From an uncultured Desulfobacterium sp. (GTDB taxonomy: Bacteria; Desulfobacterota; Desulfobacteria; Desulfobacterales; Desulfobacteraceae), in assembly GCA_937124525.1 (NCBI GenBank), contig CAKZLA010000045.1:1-24091 (forward strand): 24,091 nucleotides of DNA, given 5' to 3'. Positions 7,536-14,771 of the stretch are shown one piece after another. A program made the translations under genes and the position numbers. The number at the start of each line of letters is the position of its first letter. The first letter of the stretch is position 1. The notes below the pieces were generated by a model. That model searched no databases. It had not been told where the DNA came from and saw nothing but the letters and a program-made list of their open reading frames with translations.

Positions 7536-8489
7536 TGCTGCATGGCATGCCACCTGGTGTGCCTTTGTTATGTGACAAAGTTCAGGTGCCAGGCTGTCAC
7601 ATATTTCCATCCGGGAGGAACATCGTGGATGAAATCGGCACCCCGGAGGCAGATCCATCAGCGCCGGTACACTTCCCGGAATGGAATACAGTGCATCTTT
7701 ACCCTGAAGATCAGGAATGGATGCGATGAGCCCTTTGGTATAGGGATGCCCGGTGCCGGAAAACAGCTCCTTTACAGGTGCAACCTCCACAACCCGGCCG
7801 GCATACATAACGGCCACACGATCACACACCTGGGCCACCACCCCCATGTCATGGGTAATCATCAAAATGGAGATATTGCGTTCTCTGCTTAACCGGGTCA
7901 GTATGGCCAGAATTTGTCCCTGAACAGTTACATCAAGGGCCGTCGTGGGTTCATCCGCTATTAAAAGTTCCGGGCCGCACACAAGTTCCATGGCAATCAT
8001 TACCCGCTGCCGCATGCCACCGGAAAGCTGATGGGGATACTTTTTAAGCACGCTTTCGGGATCCGGCATTTGAACCTGGCGAAGCATGTCCACACACATC
8101 TTCTCTGCCTGGCGGTGTTTAAGCTTTCTGTGAATCCGGACAACTTCGCGCATCTGATTTCCAATGGTAAAAACGGGGTTCAGGCAGGTCATGGGTTCCT
8201 GAAAAATCATTGAGATTTCATTTCCCCGAATCTGTCGCATTCGACGGGCAGGCAGAGTTAGCAGATTTTCATTTTTAAACATTATCCTGCCATCGGAAAT
8301 ATTTCCCGGGGGCTGGGGGATAAGCCCCAAAATTGCCTTGGCGGTTACGGATTTACCACACCCGCTCTCCCCCACGAGTCCCAGGATCTCTCCCCTGCGG
8401 ATGGTGAGACTCACCCGGTCAAGAACATTTGATGTGCCCTGGTAATTTTTAAATGAGACAGAAAGATTTTCAATGTCCAATAATGTCAT
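7524..8489 (-). CDS. dppD: Peptide ABC transporter ATP-binding protein DppD/OppD type
   Basis: 321 residues. Walker A GLVGESGCGKSVTAKAIL, ABC signature LSGGMRQRVMIAMEL, Walker B LLIADEPTTALDV and H-loop THDMGVV are all intact. The C-terminal extension has the iron-sulfur cysteine pattern (CRFHPRC, EICDS, ELCH, ACH). The stop codon lies inside the inserted MITE. Without the insertion the frame would read five more residues (DQKGV) and end within the ribosome binding site region of dppF, so the loss is short and probably harmless. The ATG lies 5 bases from the dppC stop. Confidence 0.93.
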   Translation of the reverse strand: MTLLDIENLSVSFKNYQGTSNVLDRVSLTIRRGEILGLVGESGCGKSVTAKAILGLIPQPPGNISDGRIMFKNENLLTLPARRMRQIRGNEISMIFQEPMTCLNPVFTIGNQMREVVRIHRKLKHRQAEKMCVDMLRQVQMPDPESVLKKYPHQLSGGMRQRVMIAMELVCGPELLIADEPTTALDVTVQGQILAILTRLSRERNISILMITHDMGVVAQVCDRVAVMYAGRVVEVAPVKELFSGTGHPYTKGLIASIPDLQGKDALYSIPGSVPALMDLPPGCRFHPRCSSRMEICDSLAPELCHITKAHQVACHAAVKT

Positions 8490-8494
8490 ATCTC

Positions 8495-9364
8495 TTACCT
8501 TCGTATGCGTGGGTCCATAATATCTCTCAGTGCGTCGCCCAGGATATTAAATCCAATTACCGTCACAAGGATGAAAAGACCGGGAAAGGTTGCATACCAC
8601 CATTGATCCATGAGAAATTTGCGCCCAACACTGATCATGGCGCCCCATTCAGGGGTTGGGGGTTGAGCTCCAAGGCCGATAAAACTCAAAGAGGCTGCGA
8701 TAAGTATTGTATCGCCAACCGTCAGGGTCGCCAGGACAATGACCGAATTGAGGCAATTGGGAAGGATATGATTAAAGATGATCCATCCATTTCTTGCACC
8801 TGAGACCTTGGCCGCAGAAATAAATTGCATCTCTTTTACAATGAGCGCATCCCCACGGACAAGACGGGCAAACTTTGGAATCATGACAAATGCCACGGCC
8901 ATGATGGCATTGTTCAGACTGGGGCCCATGGCGGCAGCCAATGCCATGGCAAGGACAAGGGACGGAAAGGACAAAATAATATCCATGAGCCGCATGATGA
9001 TATTGTCAACACCTCCCCCATAATATCCGGCAACGGCCCCAATTATTGACCCAATCCCTCCTGATATCAGTATCACAAGAAAGCCTATTCGTAAGGAAAT
9101 CCTGGCCCCGAACATCACCCGGCTGAAAATGTCCCGTCCCATCTCATCGGTACCAAACCAATGGGTCGTTCCCGGTGGTAAAAGACGATGTGCCAGACTG
9201 ATTCGGATGGGATCAAAGGGAGCAAAAAGATCGGCAAAAATTGCCATCAATGCCATTGATGTCAAAATGACACACCCGGCCACGGCAATGGGATTTTGCC
9301 CGAGCAGGCGAAACGTCAGTAATATTTCCCGCCATTTTGAACTGTTTTTTAGAAACGATTTCAT
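8495..9364 (-). CDS. dppC: Peptide ABC transporter permease DppC type
   Basis: 289 residues. An N-terminal cytoplasmic stretch and first helix (about 28-50) are followed by the DppC signature FGTDEMGRDIFSRVMFGARI and five further hydrophobic helices. The cytoplasmic coupling (EAA-type) loop is visible as SAAKVSGARNGWIIFNHILP. It forms the membrane channel with DppB. It starts 10 bases after dppB and ends 5 bases before dppD. Confidence 0.93.
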   Translation of the reverse strand: MKSFLKNSSKWREILLTFRLLGQNPIAVAGCVILTSMALMAIFADLFAPFDPIRISLAHRLLPPGTTHWFGTDEMGRDIFSRVMFGARISLRIGFLVILISGGIGSIIGAVAGYYGGGVDNIIMRLMDIILSFPSLVLAMALAAAMGPSLNNAIMAVAFVMIPKFARLVRGDALIVKEMQFISAAKVSGARNGWIIFNHILPNCLNSVIVLATLTVGDTILIAASLSFIGLGAQPPTPEWGAMISVGRKFLMDQWWYATFPGLFILVTVIGFNILGDALRDIMDPRIRR

Positions 9365-9374
9365 GGACGCGCCC

Positions 9375-10385
9375 TCAATAGGTAATTTTCGGATTCAAGA
9401 AGGCATAGAGGACATCCACAAACAAGTTGATGGAAACATACACCAGAGAAACAATCAGGGTGAAACCCATGATGGCCGGGAAATCCAGATAGTTCACGGA
9501 ATCCACCACATACTTTCCCATGCCGGGCCAGCCAAAAATGGTTTCCGTGAGGATGGCCCCGCCCAGCAATTCACCCACAGAAAGCCCGGTGATGGTGATG
9601 GTGGGAATCAGGGAATTTTTAAAGGCGTGTTTCAGGACCACCATCCATTCTGAAATACCGTTGGCCTTTGCAGTGACAATATAATCCAGTCCAAGGACTT
9701 CGATCATGGACGATCTTACAATGCGGGTCATGATGCCAAGATAAACATAGGAGAGGCAAAAGGCAGGCATGACAATATGAGATGCCGTATTTAAGAACTT
9801 GTCCACCCGGCCCTCAATGAGCGTATCAATCAAGTAGAGTCCGGTGACGTAAACAGGGGGTGAAAAATCAATGTCCAGGCGACCTGATCCCGGCAGCCAG
9901 CCAAGGTTTCTGTAAAAAACCAGCAGCAGCATCAGGCCCAGCCAGAAAACAGGCATTGAAACGCCACATACGGAAAAAATTCGAATCAGGTGATCTGTTA
10001 GTTTGTTCCTGCGAACCGCAGAAATGATTCCCAGGGGAATGCCGATGGAAAAGCAGATCAGGACACTGGCCAGTGTCAACTCCAAAGTGGCCGGGAAAAA
10101 ATCATTTAAATCGCTGGTTACCGGCCGGTGGTTGCGGATGGAATTCCCCAGATCCCCCTTTAGCAGGCCCGAAGCAAACCGGAAGTACTGAACTGTCAGG
10201 GGTTTATCAAGTCCGTGCTGTTTACGGATGTTTTCCACGGCCTCCCGACTGGCCTTGGGGCCAGCTATCATTTTGGCTGGATCGCCGGGGATGGCATGGG
10301 ATATTATGAATACCATAACCGTCACTCCGAAGAGAACCGGAAGTACATACAGCAGACGTATCAGGATATAGCGCAGTATTCTCAT
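9375..10385 (-). CDS. dppB: Peptide ABC transporter permease DppB type
   Basis: 336 residues with the family N-terminus LIRLLYVLPVLFGVTVMVF, a periplasmic region with HAIPGDPAKMIAGP and about six membrane helices. The coupling loop is TAKANGISEWMVVLKHAFKN, and the closing GGAILTETIFGWPGMGKYV is typical of DppB/OppB. The ribosome binding site is weak (TGGATC). It is separated from the binding-protein gene by 225 bases of hairpin-rich sequence. Confidence 0.93.
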   Translation of the reverse strand: MRILRYILIRLLYVLPVLFGVTVMVFIISHAIPGDPAKMIAGPKASREAVENIRKQHGLDKPLTVQYFRFASGLLKGDLGNSIRNHRPVTSDLNDFFPATLELTLASVLICFSIGIPLGIISAVRRNKLTDHLIRIFSVCGVSMPVFWLGLMLLLVFYRNLGWLPGSGRLDIDFSPPVYVTGLYLIDTLIEGRVDKFLNTASHIVMPAFCLSYVYLGIMTRIVRSSMIEVLGLDYIVTAKANGISEWMVVLKHAFKNSLIPTITITGLSVGELLGGAILTETIFGWPGMGKYVVDSVNYLDFPAIMGFTLIVSLVYVSINLFVDVLYAFLNPKITY

Positions 10386-10418
10386 AATGATCCATGAATT
10401 AAGAGTGTGGGAAGGGTC

Positions 10419-10496
10419 AGGCCTGTGTTATGGGCATTCTTTGTGGCGCTTCAGGTTCGCACAAGCCGTGGTCGATAACGCCAATAACACAAGCCT
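10419..10496. repeat. 17-bp imperfect inverted repeat upstream of dppB
   Basis: AGGCCTGTGTTATGGGC (10419-10435) pairs with GCCAATAACACAAGCCT (10480-10496) with two mismatches. In the minus-strand transcript it forms a long hairpin just before dppB. It may adjust mRNA stability or translation of the permease genes relative to the binding protein; this role is inferred. Confidence 0.45.
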
Positions 10497-10548
10497 GATA
10501 CCATTCTCGCAAAACCGGTGAGAAAAAATGTGGTCATGGCTTTTAAGA

Positions 10549-10590
10549 ACCCTGCACCGTATATTTACATCTGTCCGGCCGGTACAGGGT
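10549..10590 (-). terminator. Stem-loop after the binding-protein gene (attenuator or mRNA stabiliser)
   Basis: On the minus strand ACCCTGTACCG and CGGTGCAGGGT form an 11-bp stem with one G-U pair, 21 bases after the stop of the binding-protein gene. Only TTCTT follows, so it is a weak terminator at best. Such hairpins often let the binding protein be made in excess of the permeases. Confidence 0.45.
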
Positions 10591-10610
10591 CAAATTAAAA
10601 GGTGTCTTTT

Positions 10611-12164
10611 TTATTCTTTCCAGATGGCATCTATGTTGTACATGGATTCCAGCATGGGGTTGAACACGTACCCTTTAACATTTTTTCGCATTGGTACAAT
10701 GGTTTGTACCTGGTAGAGGAAAATATAGGGGGCTTCGGCCATAATAATCTCCTGGGCCTTGTTGTACATTTGGGTTCTTTCTCCCTGGTCGCTTGTTGCG
10801 GCAGCCTTGCGGACCAGCTGATCCACCTCGCTGTTCTTGTAAAAACTGCGGTTGCCGGGAAGTCCCCATCGATCTGAATCGAACCAGAAGTTCATGAACA
10901 TGTAAGGATCGGCAAAATCGGGGCTCCATGCGCCCAGACAAAGTTCAAAATCGCCCTTGTCCACCCGGTCTCTGAGGGTTGGGTTGGCCATCAATTCAAG
11001 CTTCAATGTCACACCGATATCGGCAAAATTACTCTGGAGAATGGTTGCGATCTGCTCCCATGAGGAGCGGCGATTGGAGTAAATCAGGGTCAGTTTCAGA
11101 TCATCTGCAAAACCGGCTTTTTTCAACAACGCTTTGGCTTTGTCAATATCCAGGGAATGCTGAAACAGATCCTCCTTGTGTCCCCACATGCCTTTGGGCA
11201 CCGGACCACGCATCTGTACACCGTTTCCCTGGAGGACATAATCAATGATTCCCTTATAGTCCACAGCGTAACACAGTGCCTGGCGGACGTCTGCATTGTT
11301 CAGGATCGGTTTCTGGTTGTTGATATATACATACTCCACCAGTTGAGAGGGGTAGCGGTTAACAACCAGATTTTTGTTCTTTTCAAGGGCAGGAATCTGA
11401 TCAATGAGAATGTTTTCGGCAATGTCAATGTCTCCCCTCTCCAGGGCCATGCGACGATCGGAAGATTCAGACATGAACCGGATTACCACTTTTTTGATTT
11501 TGGGTTCTCCGCCCCAATAATCGGGTTTGGATTCTAATACCGCATTTTGCCCCCGGGTCCACTGGGTCAGTTTAAAAGGGCCACTTCCCATTGTGTTTTC
11601 TGCAAGCCAGCCCTGGGCAAGATCGCCCTCTTTTTCGTGGGTCATTACTTTTGGATTAACAATGGAGCCTGCATCTGTGGCCAGTGTCTGGAGAAATGGC
11701 CCATAGGCATTTTTTAAAATGATTTCCAGGGTCAATGTATCAACGACTCGCATGGATTTAATGGCGCTTATGTTGTCTGCCGGTCCCTTTCCAATTTTCA
11801 AGGTCCTTTCAAAGGAAAACTTAACAGCCTCTGCATTGAGTATGGAACCATCCTCAAAATGGATTCCCTTTCTGATTTTAAAGACCCATACCATACCATC
11901 TTCTGAAACACTCCAGGATTGAGCTGCCTGGGGCTCTACCTCTGTGGAACCTTTGCCGTTGACGACTTTGTATTTTACCAGGCGGTCATAACATGGGTAA
12001 ATCTGGCGCCAGTCATAGTTATCGCTGGACACGCTGAAATCAAGGGTGTGGATATCTGAAGAGACCCCTACAACAAGTGTGTTGGGTCCTGCTGCAATTG
12101 CCAACGGTGTACAGAACAGCATCATAAAAAAAAGTACATGAAACATCTTCAACAACTTTTTCAT
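10611..12164 (-). CDS. Peptide ABC transporter substrate-binding protein, family 5
   Basis: 517 residues. The signal peptide (about 1-24, ending LAIAA) has no lipobox, so the mature protein is free in the periplasm. Family-5 features are TLVVGVSSDIHTLDFSVSSD at the mature start, WVFKIRKGIHFEDGSILNAE, VNRYPSQLVEYVYIN, RQALCYAVDYKGI and the late PDFADPYMFMNFWFDS. AAGGAG lies 8 bases before the ATG. It is the first gene of the dpp operon. Its genomic link to a D-aminopeptidase suggests short peptides, perhaps D-Ala-containing cell-wall peptides, but the ligand is not proven by sequence. Confidence 0.93.
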   Translation of the reverse strand: MKKLLKMFHVLFFMMLFCTPLAIAAGPNTLVVGVSSDIHTLDFSVSSDNYDWRQIYPCYDRLVKYKVVNGKGSTEVEPQAAQSWSVSEDGMVWVFKIRKGIHFEDGSILNAEAVKFSFERTLKIGKGPADNISAIKSMRVVDTLTLEIILKNAYGPFLQTLATDAGSIVNPKVMTHEKEGDLAQGWLAENTMGSGPFKLTQWTRGQNAVLESKPDYWGGEPKIKKVVIRFMSESSDRRMALERGDIDIAENILIDQIPALEKNKNLVVNRYPSQLVEYVYINNQKPILNNADVRQALCYAVDYKGIIDYVLQGNGVQMRGPVPKGMWGHKEDLFQHSLDIDKAKALLKKAGFADDLKLTLIYSNRRSSWEQIATILQSNFADIGVTLKLELMANPTLRDRVDKGDFELCLGAWSPDFADPYMFMNFWFDSDRWGLPGNRSFYKNSEVDQLVRKAAATSDQGERTQMYNKAQEIIMAEAPYIFLYQVQTIVPMRKNVKGYVFNPMLESMYNIDAIWKE

Positions 12165-12179
12165 CGATTTTCTCCTTGA

Positions 12180-12613
12180 TTATAATGTTTTAAAAAACGC
12201 CTTCTCCTTGCCAACACCTGTAAATTGTTTTGTAAGATATGCCCATTGAGTAATACCCATATCAGTACCTGGCGGGAAAATATGAGGAAGAATTCCCATG
12301 CCCATGGTTAATACCTTTTTCTTTGATGACGGAAAAATTTTTTCAAAGGTGAAACAGATACATTTTGACATTATTTTCTTTGCCTGCTCAGCATCGTGGG
12401 ATTCGATAACGTCCACGATTTTAATATGCTGGGGAGGAAAAAGCATGTGCGAGGCAAAATCTTCTTGGGTATAGTACCCGCCAAATAAAAAACATATAAA
12501 CGTGTACGCCAGAAGAGGTGTTCCCAATAGTGTTGAAAATATTTATTTCGGCTGATTCGGGCAATGGTTTCGTGGAATCCCTTTGAAGTTTCGATATAAC
12601 ACGCACTTTAATG
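12180..12613 (-). pseudogene. FCD-domain GntR-family regulator remnant
   Basis: Two minus-strand frames each hold part of an FCD ligand-binding domain. Reading from about 12605, one frame gives YIETSKGFHETIARISRNKY and HYWEHLFWRTRLYVFYLAG, which is the FH-x-x-(I/L)-A-x-x-S-x-N region and the next helix. A second frame, from about 12470 on, gives PPQHIKIVDVIESHDAEQA and KKIMSKCI, the terminal FCD helices. At least one frameshift separates them, and the N-terminal winged-helix DNA-binding domain is missing. The remnant lies directly upstream of the dpp operon, so it may be a lost regulator of it. Confidence 0.55.
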
Positions 12614-12622
12614 TGCACATTA
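12609..12622. promoter_or_regulatory. 14-bp perfect palindrome
   Basis: TAATGTGCACATTA is fully self-complementary and lies at the decayed 5' end of the FCD regulator remnant, with ACTTTA and TAAAGT further out. It could be an operator for a dimeric regulator; this is a guess from symmetry only. Confidence 0.3.
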
Positions 12623-12770
12623 TTTAAAGTCAAGAAACTTTTTGGAGCCTGTGGTCTGCTTTAGATGAAGTGGAAATATTGAACAAATTATTGGTACGGT
12701 TGATGTTTTTACTTTTTATTGGTTCACCCAAAGGAGCCTTATGTCAGACAACACACCATTTATTCAGCGT

Positions 12771-12816
12771 CGAAAAACGTTAGCCTGCTGATTTATCGTA
12801 AAATCAGCAAGCTAAC
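12771..12816 (-). terminator. Rho-independent terminator of the methyltransferase gene
   Basis: On the minus strand GTTAGCTTGCTGATT and AATCAGCAGGCTAAC-type arms (12779-12816) form a 15-bp stem with one G-U pair and a short loop, followed by GTTTTTC. It begins 12 bases after the stop of the uroporphyrinogen-decarboxylase-family gene. The mismatch pairs only as RNA of the minus strand, which fits the direction of that gene. Confidence 0.75.
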
Positions 12817-12828
12817 GATCTAATAAAG

Positions 12829-13806
12829 TTAGAACATTTTCTTGCTCATCTGATTTATGGCGTCAGTTGTCGCTTCATATACACCGGGGAATGAGCTGAA
12901 ATTCAACCCCTGGGTCAGGCAGGGAATGAAGTGTGATTTTCCGCATCGTTTACAGGCTTTATCCACATGTTCGGCAATAATTTCCGGCTTCCAGTCCACG
13001 ACATCCACCGGACCGCTGTCAATTTCCCCCATGAAGGAGATTTTTCCGCCATATTCCTTGATCAGCTCAGGGGTATTGTTGGTGGTCATGACCCCCTGCC
13101 AGATGTCGATGCCCATATCTATCATATGGGGAACCAGATTGGCGGCATAGGAGTCACTGTGGTGGACAATCAGCTCCACTCCGTTATCTTTCCAGAAGCC
13201 ATATACTTTTTTGTAAGGTTCCACATAGAACTCTTTAAACATCTCAGGAGAGAGAAATGATGAGATCTGTCCCCCCCAGTCGTCATGGTGGAACAGGGCA
13301 TCGGGGTTAAGGCGCTTGATAACTTGTTCTGCATACCGTATCTCGTAGTCGGTCAGGTAGTCAATCAGTTCATGCATGTACTCCGGTTCTTCGTACAGGC
13401 CCATCATGGCATCTTCCATCCCCATGAGCAGATGGGTCATTTCAAAAATGCCCGGGGCATAAAATACAGTAACGAACTGATCCTCACGGTCAACGCAATT
13501 GGCATGCGCAATGGCCGGAGCCCATCTCTCGTCGGAATAATCAACAGAAGGGGCCGTCACAAATTCCCTCCATTTGCAAATATCCTTGAGCACCGTCTTT
13601 TCATCATTATGGACAGGGAAGGCACCCAACTGTTCTTCCGGCCAGCTGTAAGTGATCCCCCATTCGTTTATGAGGGTTTCACCCCGTTGGGGCCGTATTC
13701 TCAACGGCGTTTCCGATATGATTTCCAGAAATTCGTACTGGTTCACAAACCTGTCGGGATTACCTCCCTTGATGGTTTCTATCAGATTCTGTCTTTTGGT
13801 CAACAT
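12829..13806 (-). CDS. Uroporphyrinogen decarboxylase-family corrinoid methyltransferase
   Basis: 325 residues of the UroD/MtaA/CmuA superfamily. Visible are LTKRQNLIETIKGGNPDRF at the N-terminus, PGIFEMTHLLMGMEDAMM, ALFHHDDWGGQISSFLSPEM, VELIVHHSDSYAANLVPHM and GEIDSGPVDV near the end. The paired histidines in HHDD and VHHSD suggest the metal-dependent methyl-transfer type rather than heme biosynthesis. Remnants of a corrinoid protein lie 21 bases upstream, which supports a methyl-transfer role in anaerobic demethylation of an O- or N-methyl compound. AAGGAG precedes the ATG. The partner protein appears destroyed, so the enzyme may be orphaned or use another corrinoid protein. Confidence 0.82.
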   Translation of the reverse strand: MLTKRQNLIETIKGGNPDRFVNQYEFLEIISETPLRIRPQRGETLINEWGITYSWPEEQLGAFPVHNDEKTVLKDICKWREFVTAPSVDYSDERWAPAIAHANCVDREDQFVTVFYAPGIFEMTHLLMGMEDAMMGLYEEPEYMHELIDYLTDYEIRYAEQVIKRLNPDALFHHDDWGGQISSFLSPEMFKEFYVEPYKKVYGFWKDNGVELIVHHSDSYAANLVPHMIDMGIDIWQGVMTTNNTPELIKEYGGKISFMGEIDSGPVDVVDWKPEIIAEHVDKACKRCGKSHFIPCLTQGLNFSSFPGVYEATTDAINQMSKKMF

Positions 13807-13827
13807 GGTTTCAAGTCTCCTTATTTC

Positions 13828-14013
13828 TTATGCTGTCGCTACCAGTTCTTTGGCCTTCATGGCGGCGCTGCCGGCATCGGGGGCGTAGGCATCCGCACCA
13901 ATCTCTTTGGCGAATTCAGGGGTTACGGGTGCGCCACCGACAATGACCTTAAACCCGGTCAAACCGCTGGCCTTGATGGTCTTAACAGACTCTCTCAAGG
14001 CCGGCACTGTCCA
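13828..14013 (-). pseudogene. Corrinoid (B12-binding) protein, C-terminal fragment
   Basis: The minus-strand frame ending at the TAA (13828-13830) reads TVPALRESVKTIKASGL, then FKVIVGGAPVTPEFAKEIGA and DAYAPDAGSAAMKAKEL. This is the C-terminal third of MtaC/MtbC-type corrinoid proteins, including the GGAPVT loop that grips the cofactor. The N-terminal helical domain and the DxHxxG cobalt-ligand motif are absent, so it cannot carry a corrinoid. Upstream it meets a methyltransferase fragment in another frame. Confidence 0.7.
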
Positions 14014-14095
14014 TATCCAGTTCCCATGGCAAGCAGCAGAAAGGCCTGATTGACAAATTTACGGGCAGGCAGATTAAATGAAATGGATAAGTCTA
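14012..14095 (-). pseudogene. Methyltetrahydrofolate:corrinoid methyltransferase fragment
   Basis: In a different minus-strand frame the sequence reads LSISFNLPARKFVNQAFL followed by LLAMGTGYG. This resembles the (S)NVSFGLPNR-(K/R)-x-(I/L/V)-N-x-AFL-x-x-(A/M)-AxG-x-D strand-helix near the C-terminus of pterin-binding methyltransferases (MtgA/AcsE type). Only about 28 residues are recognisable. It is fused out of frame with the corrinoid protein fragment, as expected from an internal deletion across two neighbouring genes. Confidence 0.5.
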
Positions 14096-14161
14096 CAGGT
14101 GTTACTAACGCCAGCCTCCAATTAGTGTCAAGCGGGTTCATTTGAATGCCCGTATTCAAAA

Positions 14162-14479
14162 TCAGTTTTTTTCTTGTAGCTCACTGATTTGAAAAAGGGG
14201 ATTAATATCGGTAAAATTGGATAAATCCTCTGCCAGATCAGAATCATGGCGCTCCATTCCCCTTTGCATATCTTCCATGGAATTAAAAATCAGATGGCCC
14301 ACCGCAACATAGGGTGCCGGTGTTCCAGGAGGATTGCTGCCCACCCCCCGATCCACCTCGGTAAGCACCAAACCGTAGGGGGTGAGGAGCTTGCGGACCA
14401 GTGCCATATGCTTTCGGGTATAGTAGTCTAAATCAAAGTGTCCACCCTGGTTGGGATACATTACTGAAATACGAATCAT
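14162..14479 (-). CDS. EthD-family small protein
   Basis: 105 residues from the ATG at 14479, which has AAGGAG upstream; a longer frame to 14509 lacks support. MIRISVMYPNQGGHFDLDYY and the TRKHMALVRKLL helix, then GHLIFNSMEDMQRGMERH, are characteristic of the EthD dimeric ferredoxin-like fold. These proteins are about 100 residues; the biochemical role of most is unknown. It is divergent from the alcohol dehydrogenase-TRAP operon and shares its 292-base control region, so the two may be co-regulated. Confidence 0.8.
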   Translation of the reverse strand: MIRISVMYPNQGGHFDLDYYTRKHMALVRKLLTPYGLVLTEVDRGVGSNPPGTPAPYVAVGHLIFNSMEDMQRGMERHDSDLAEDLSNFTDINPLFQISELQEKN

Positions 14480-14575
14480 ACTCACTCTCCTTGGGTTTCT
14501 TATATTCATCGGATAAGGATATTTTTCTGTTGACGGCCTTTTCCAGCTTTGGTGTTTTTACCGCCAAACCTTAAA

Positions 14576-14585
14576 ATGTATACAT
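14576..14585. promoter_or_regulatory. Candidate GntR/FCD operator 1
   Basis: ATGTATACAT is a perfect 10-bp palindrome with a GTATAC core. GT-(0 or 1 base)-AC is the usual core of FCD-type GntR operators, and an FCD regulator is encoded at 22082-22723. It lies about 37 bases upstream of the predicted -35 and toward the divergent EthD gene. Confidence 0.5.
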
Positions 14586-14621
14586 ATTAAAAATAAAAAT
14601 ATCATAATATGAAAATTATTA

Positions 14622-14650
14622 TTGACATAAATTTAGTTGTTTGCCAAGAT
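14622..14650 (+). promoter_or_regulatory. Predicted sigma-70 promoter of the catabolic operon
   Basis: TTGACA (14622-14627), a 17-base spacer and CAAGAT (14645-14650) give a consensus -35 with a weak -10. The expected start near 14658 lies about 114 bases before the alcohol dehydrogenase ATG. The second GTATAC site begins just downstream, where a bound repressor would block the polymerase. Confidence 0.5.
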
Positions 14651-14661
14651 AAATTAAAAAT

Positions 14662-14671
14662 TCGTATACAT
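14662..14671. promoter_or_regulatory. Candidate GntR/FCD operator 2
   Basis: TCGTATACAT has the same GTATAC core as the site at 14576-14585, with 86 bases between centres (about eight helical turns). It overlaps the expected transcription start region. Confidence 0.45.
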
Positions 14672-14771
14672 AATTTTTTTAAATTAAGTCATCACAAAAA
14701 ACATATGATATCCGGTGACTGGCGCATAGGGCGGGGTTGCCAGGGAGCATTTGATCGCAAAAGGAAAATTC

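Noticed and set aside
9129..9653. 174-codon plus-strand frame over the dppC/dppB junction
   Set aside because: Antisense shadow of two clear permease genes; no family resemblance.
13285..14049. 254-codon open frame on the plus strand
   Set aside because: It is antisense to the UroD-family methyltransferase and the corrinoid remnant, has no recognisable motif, and both of those carry clear family sequence on the minus strand.
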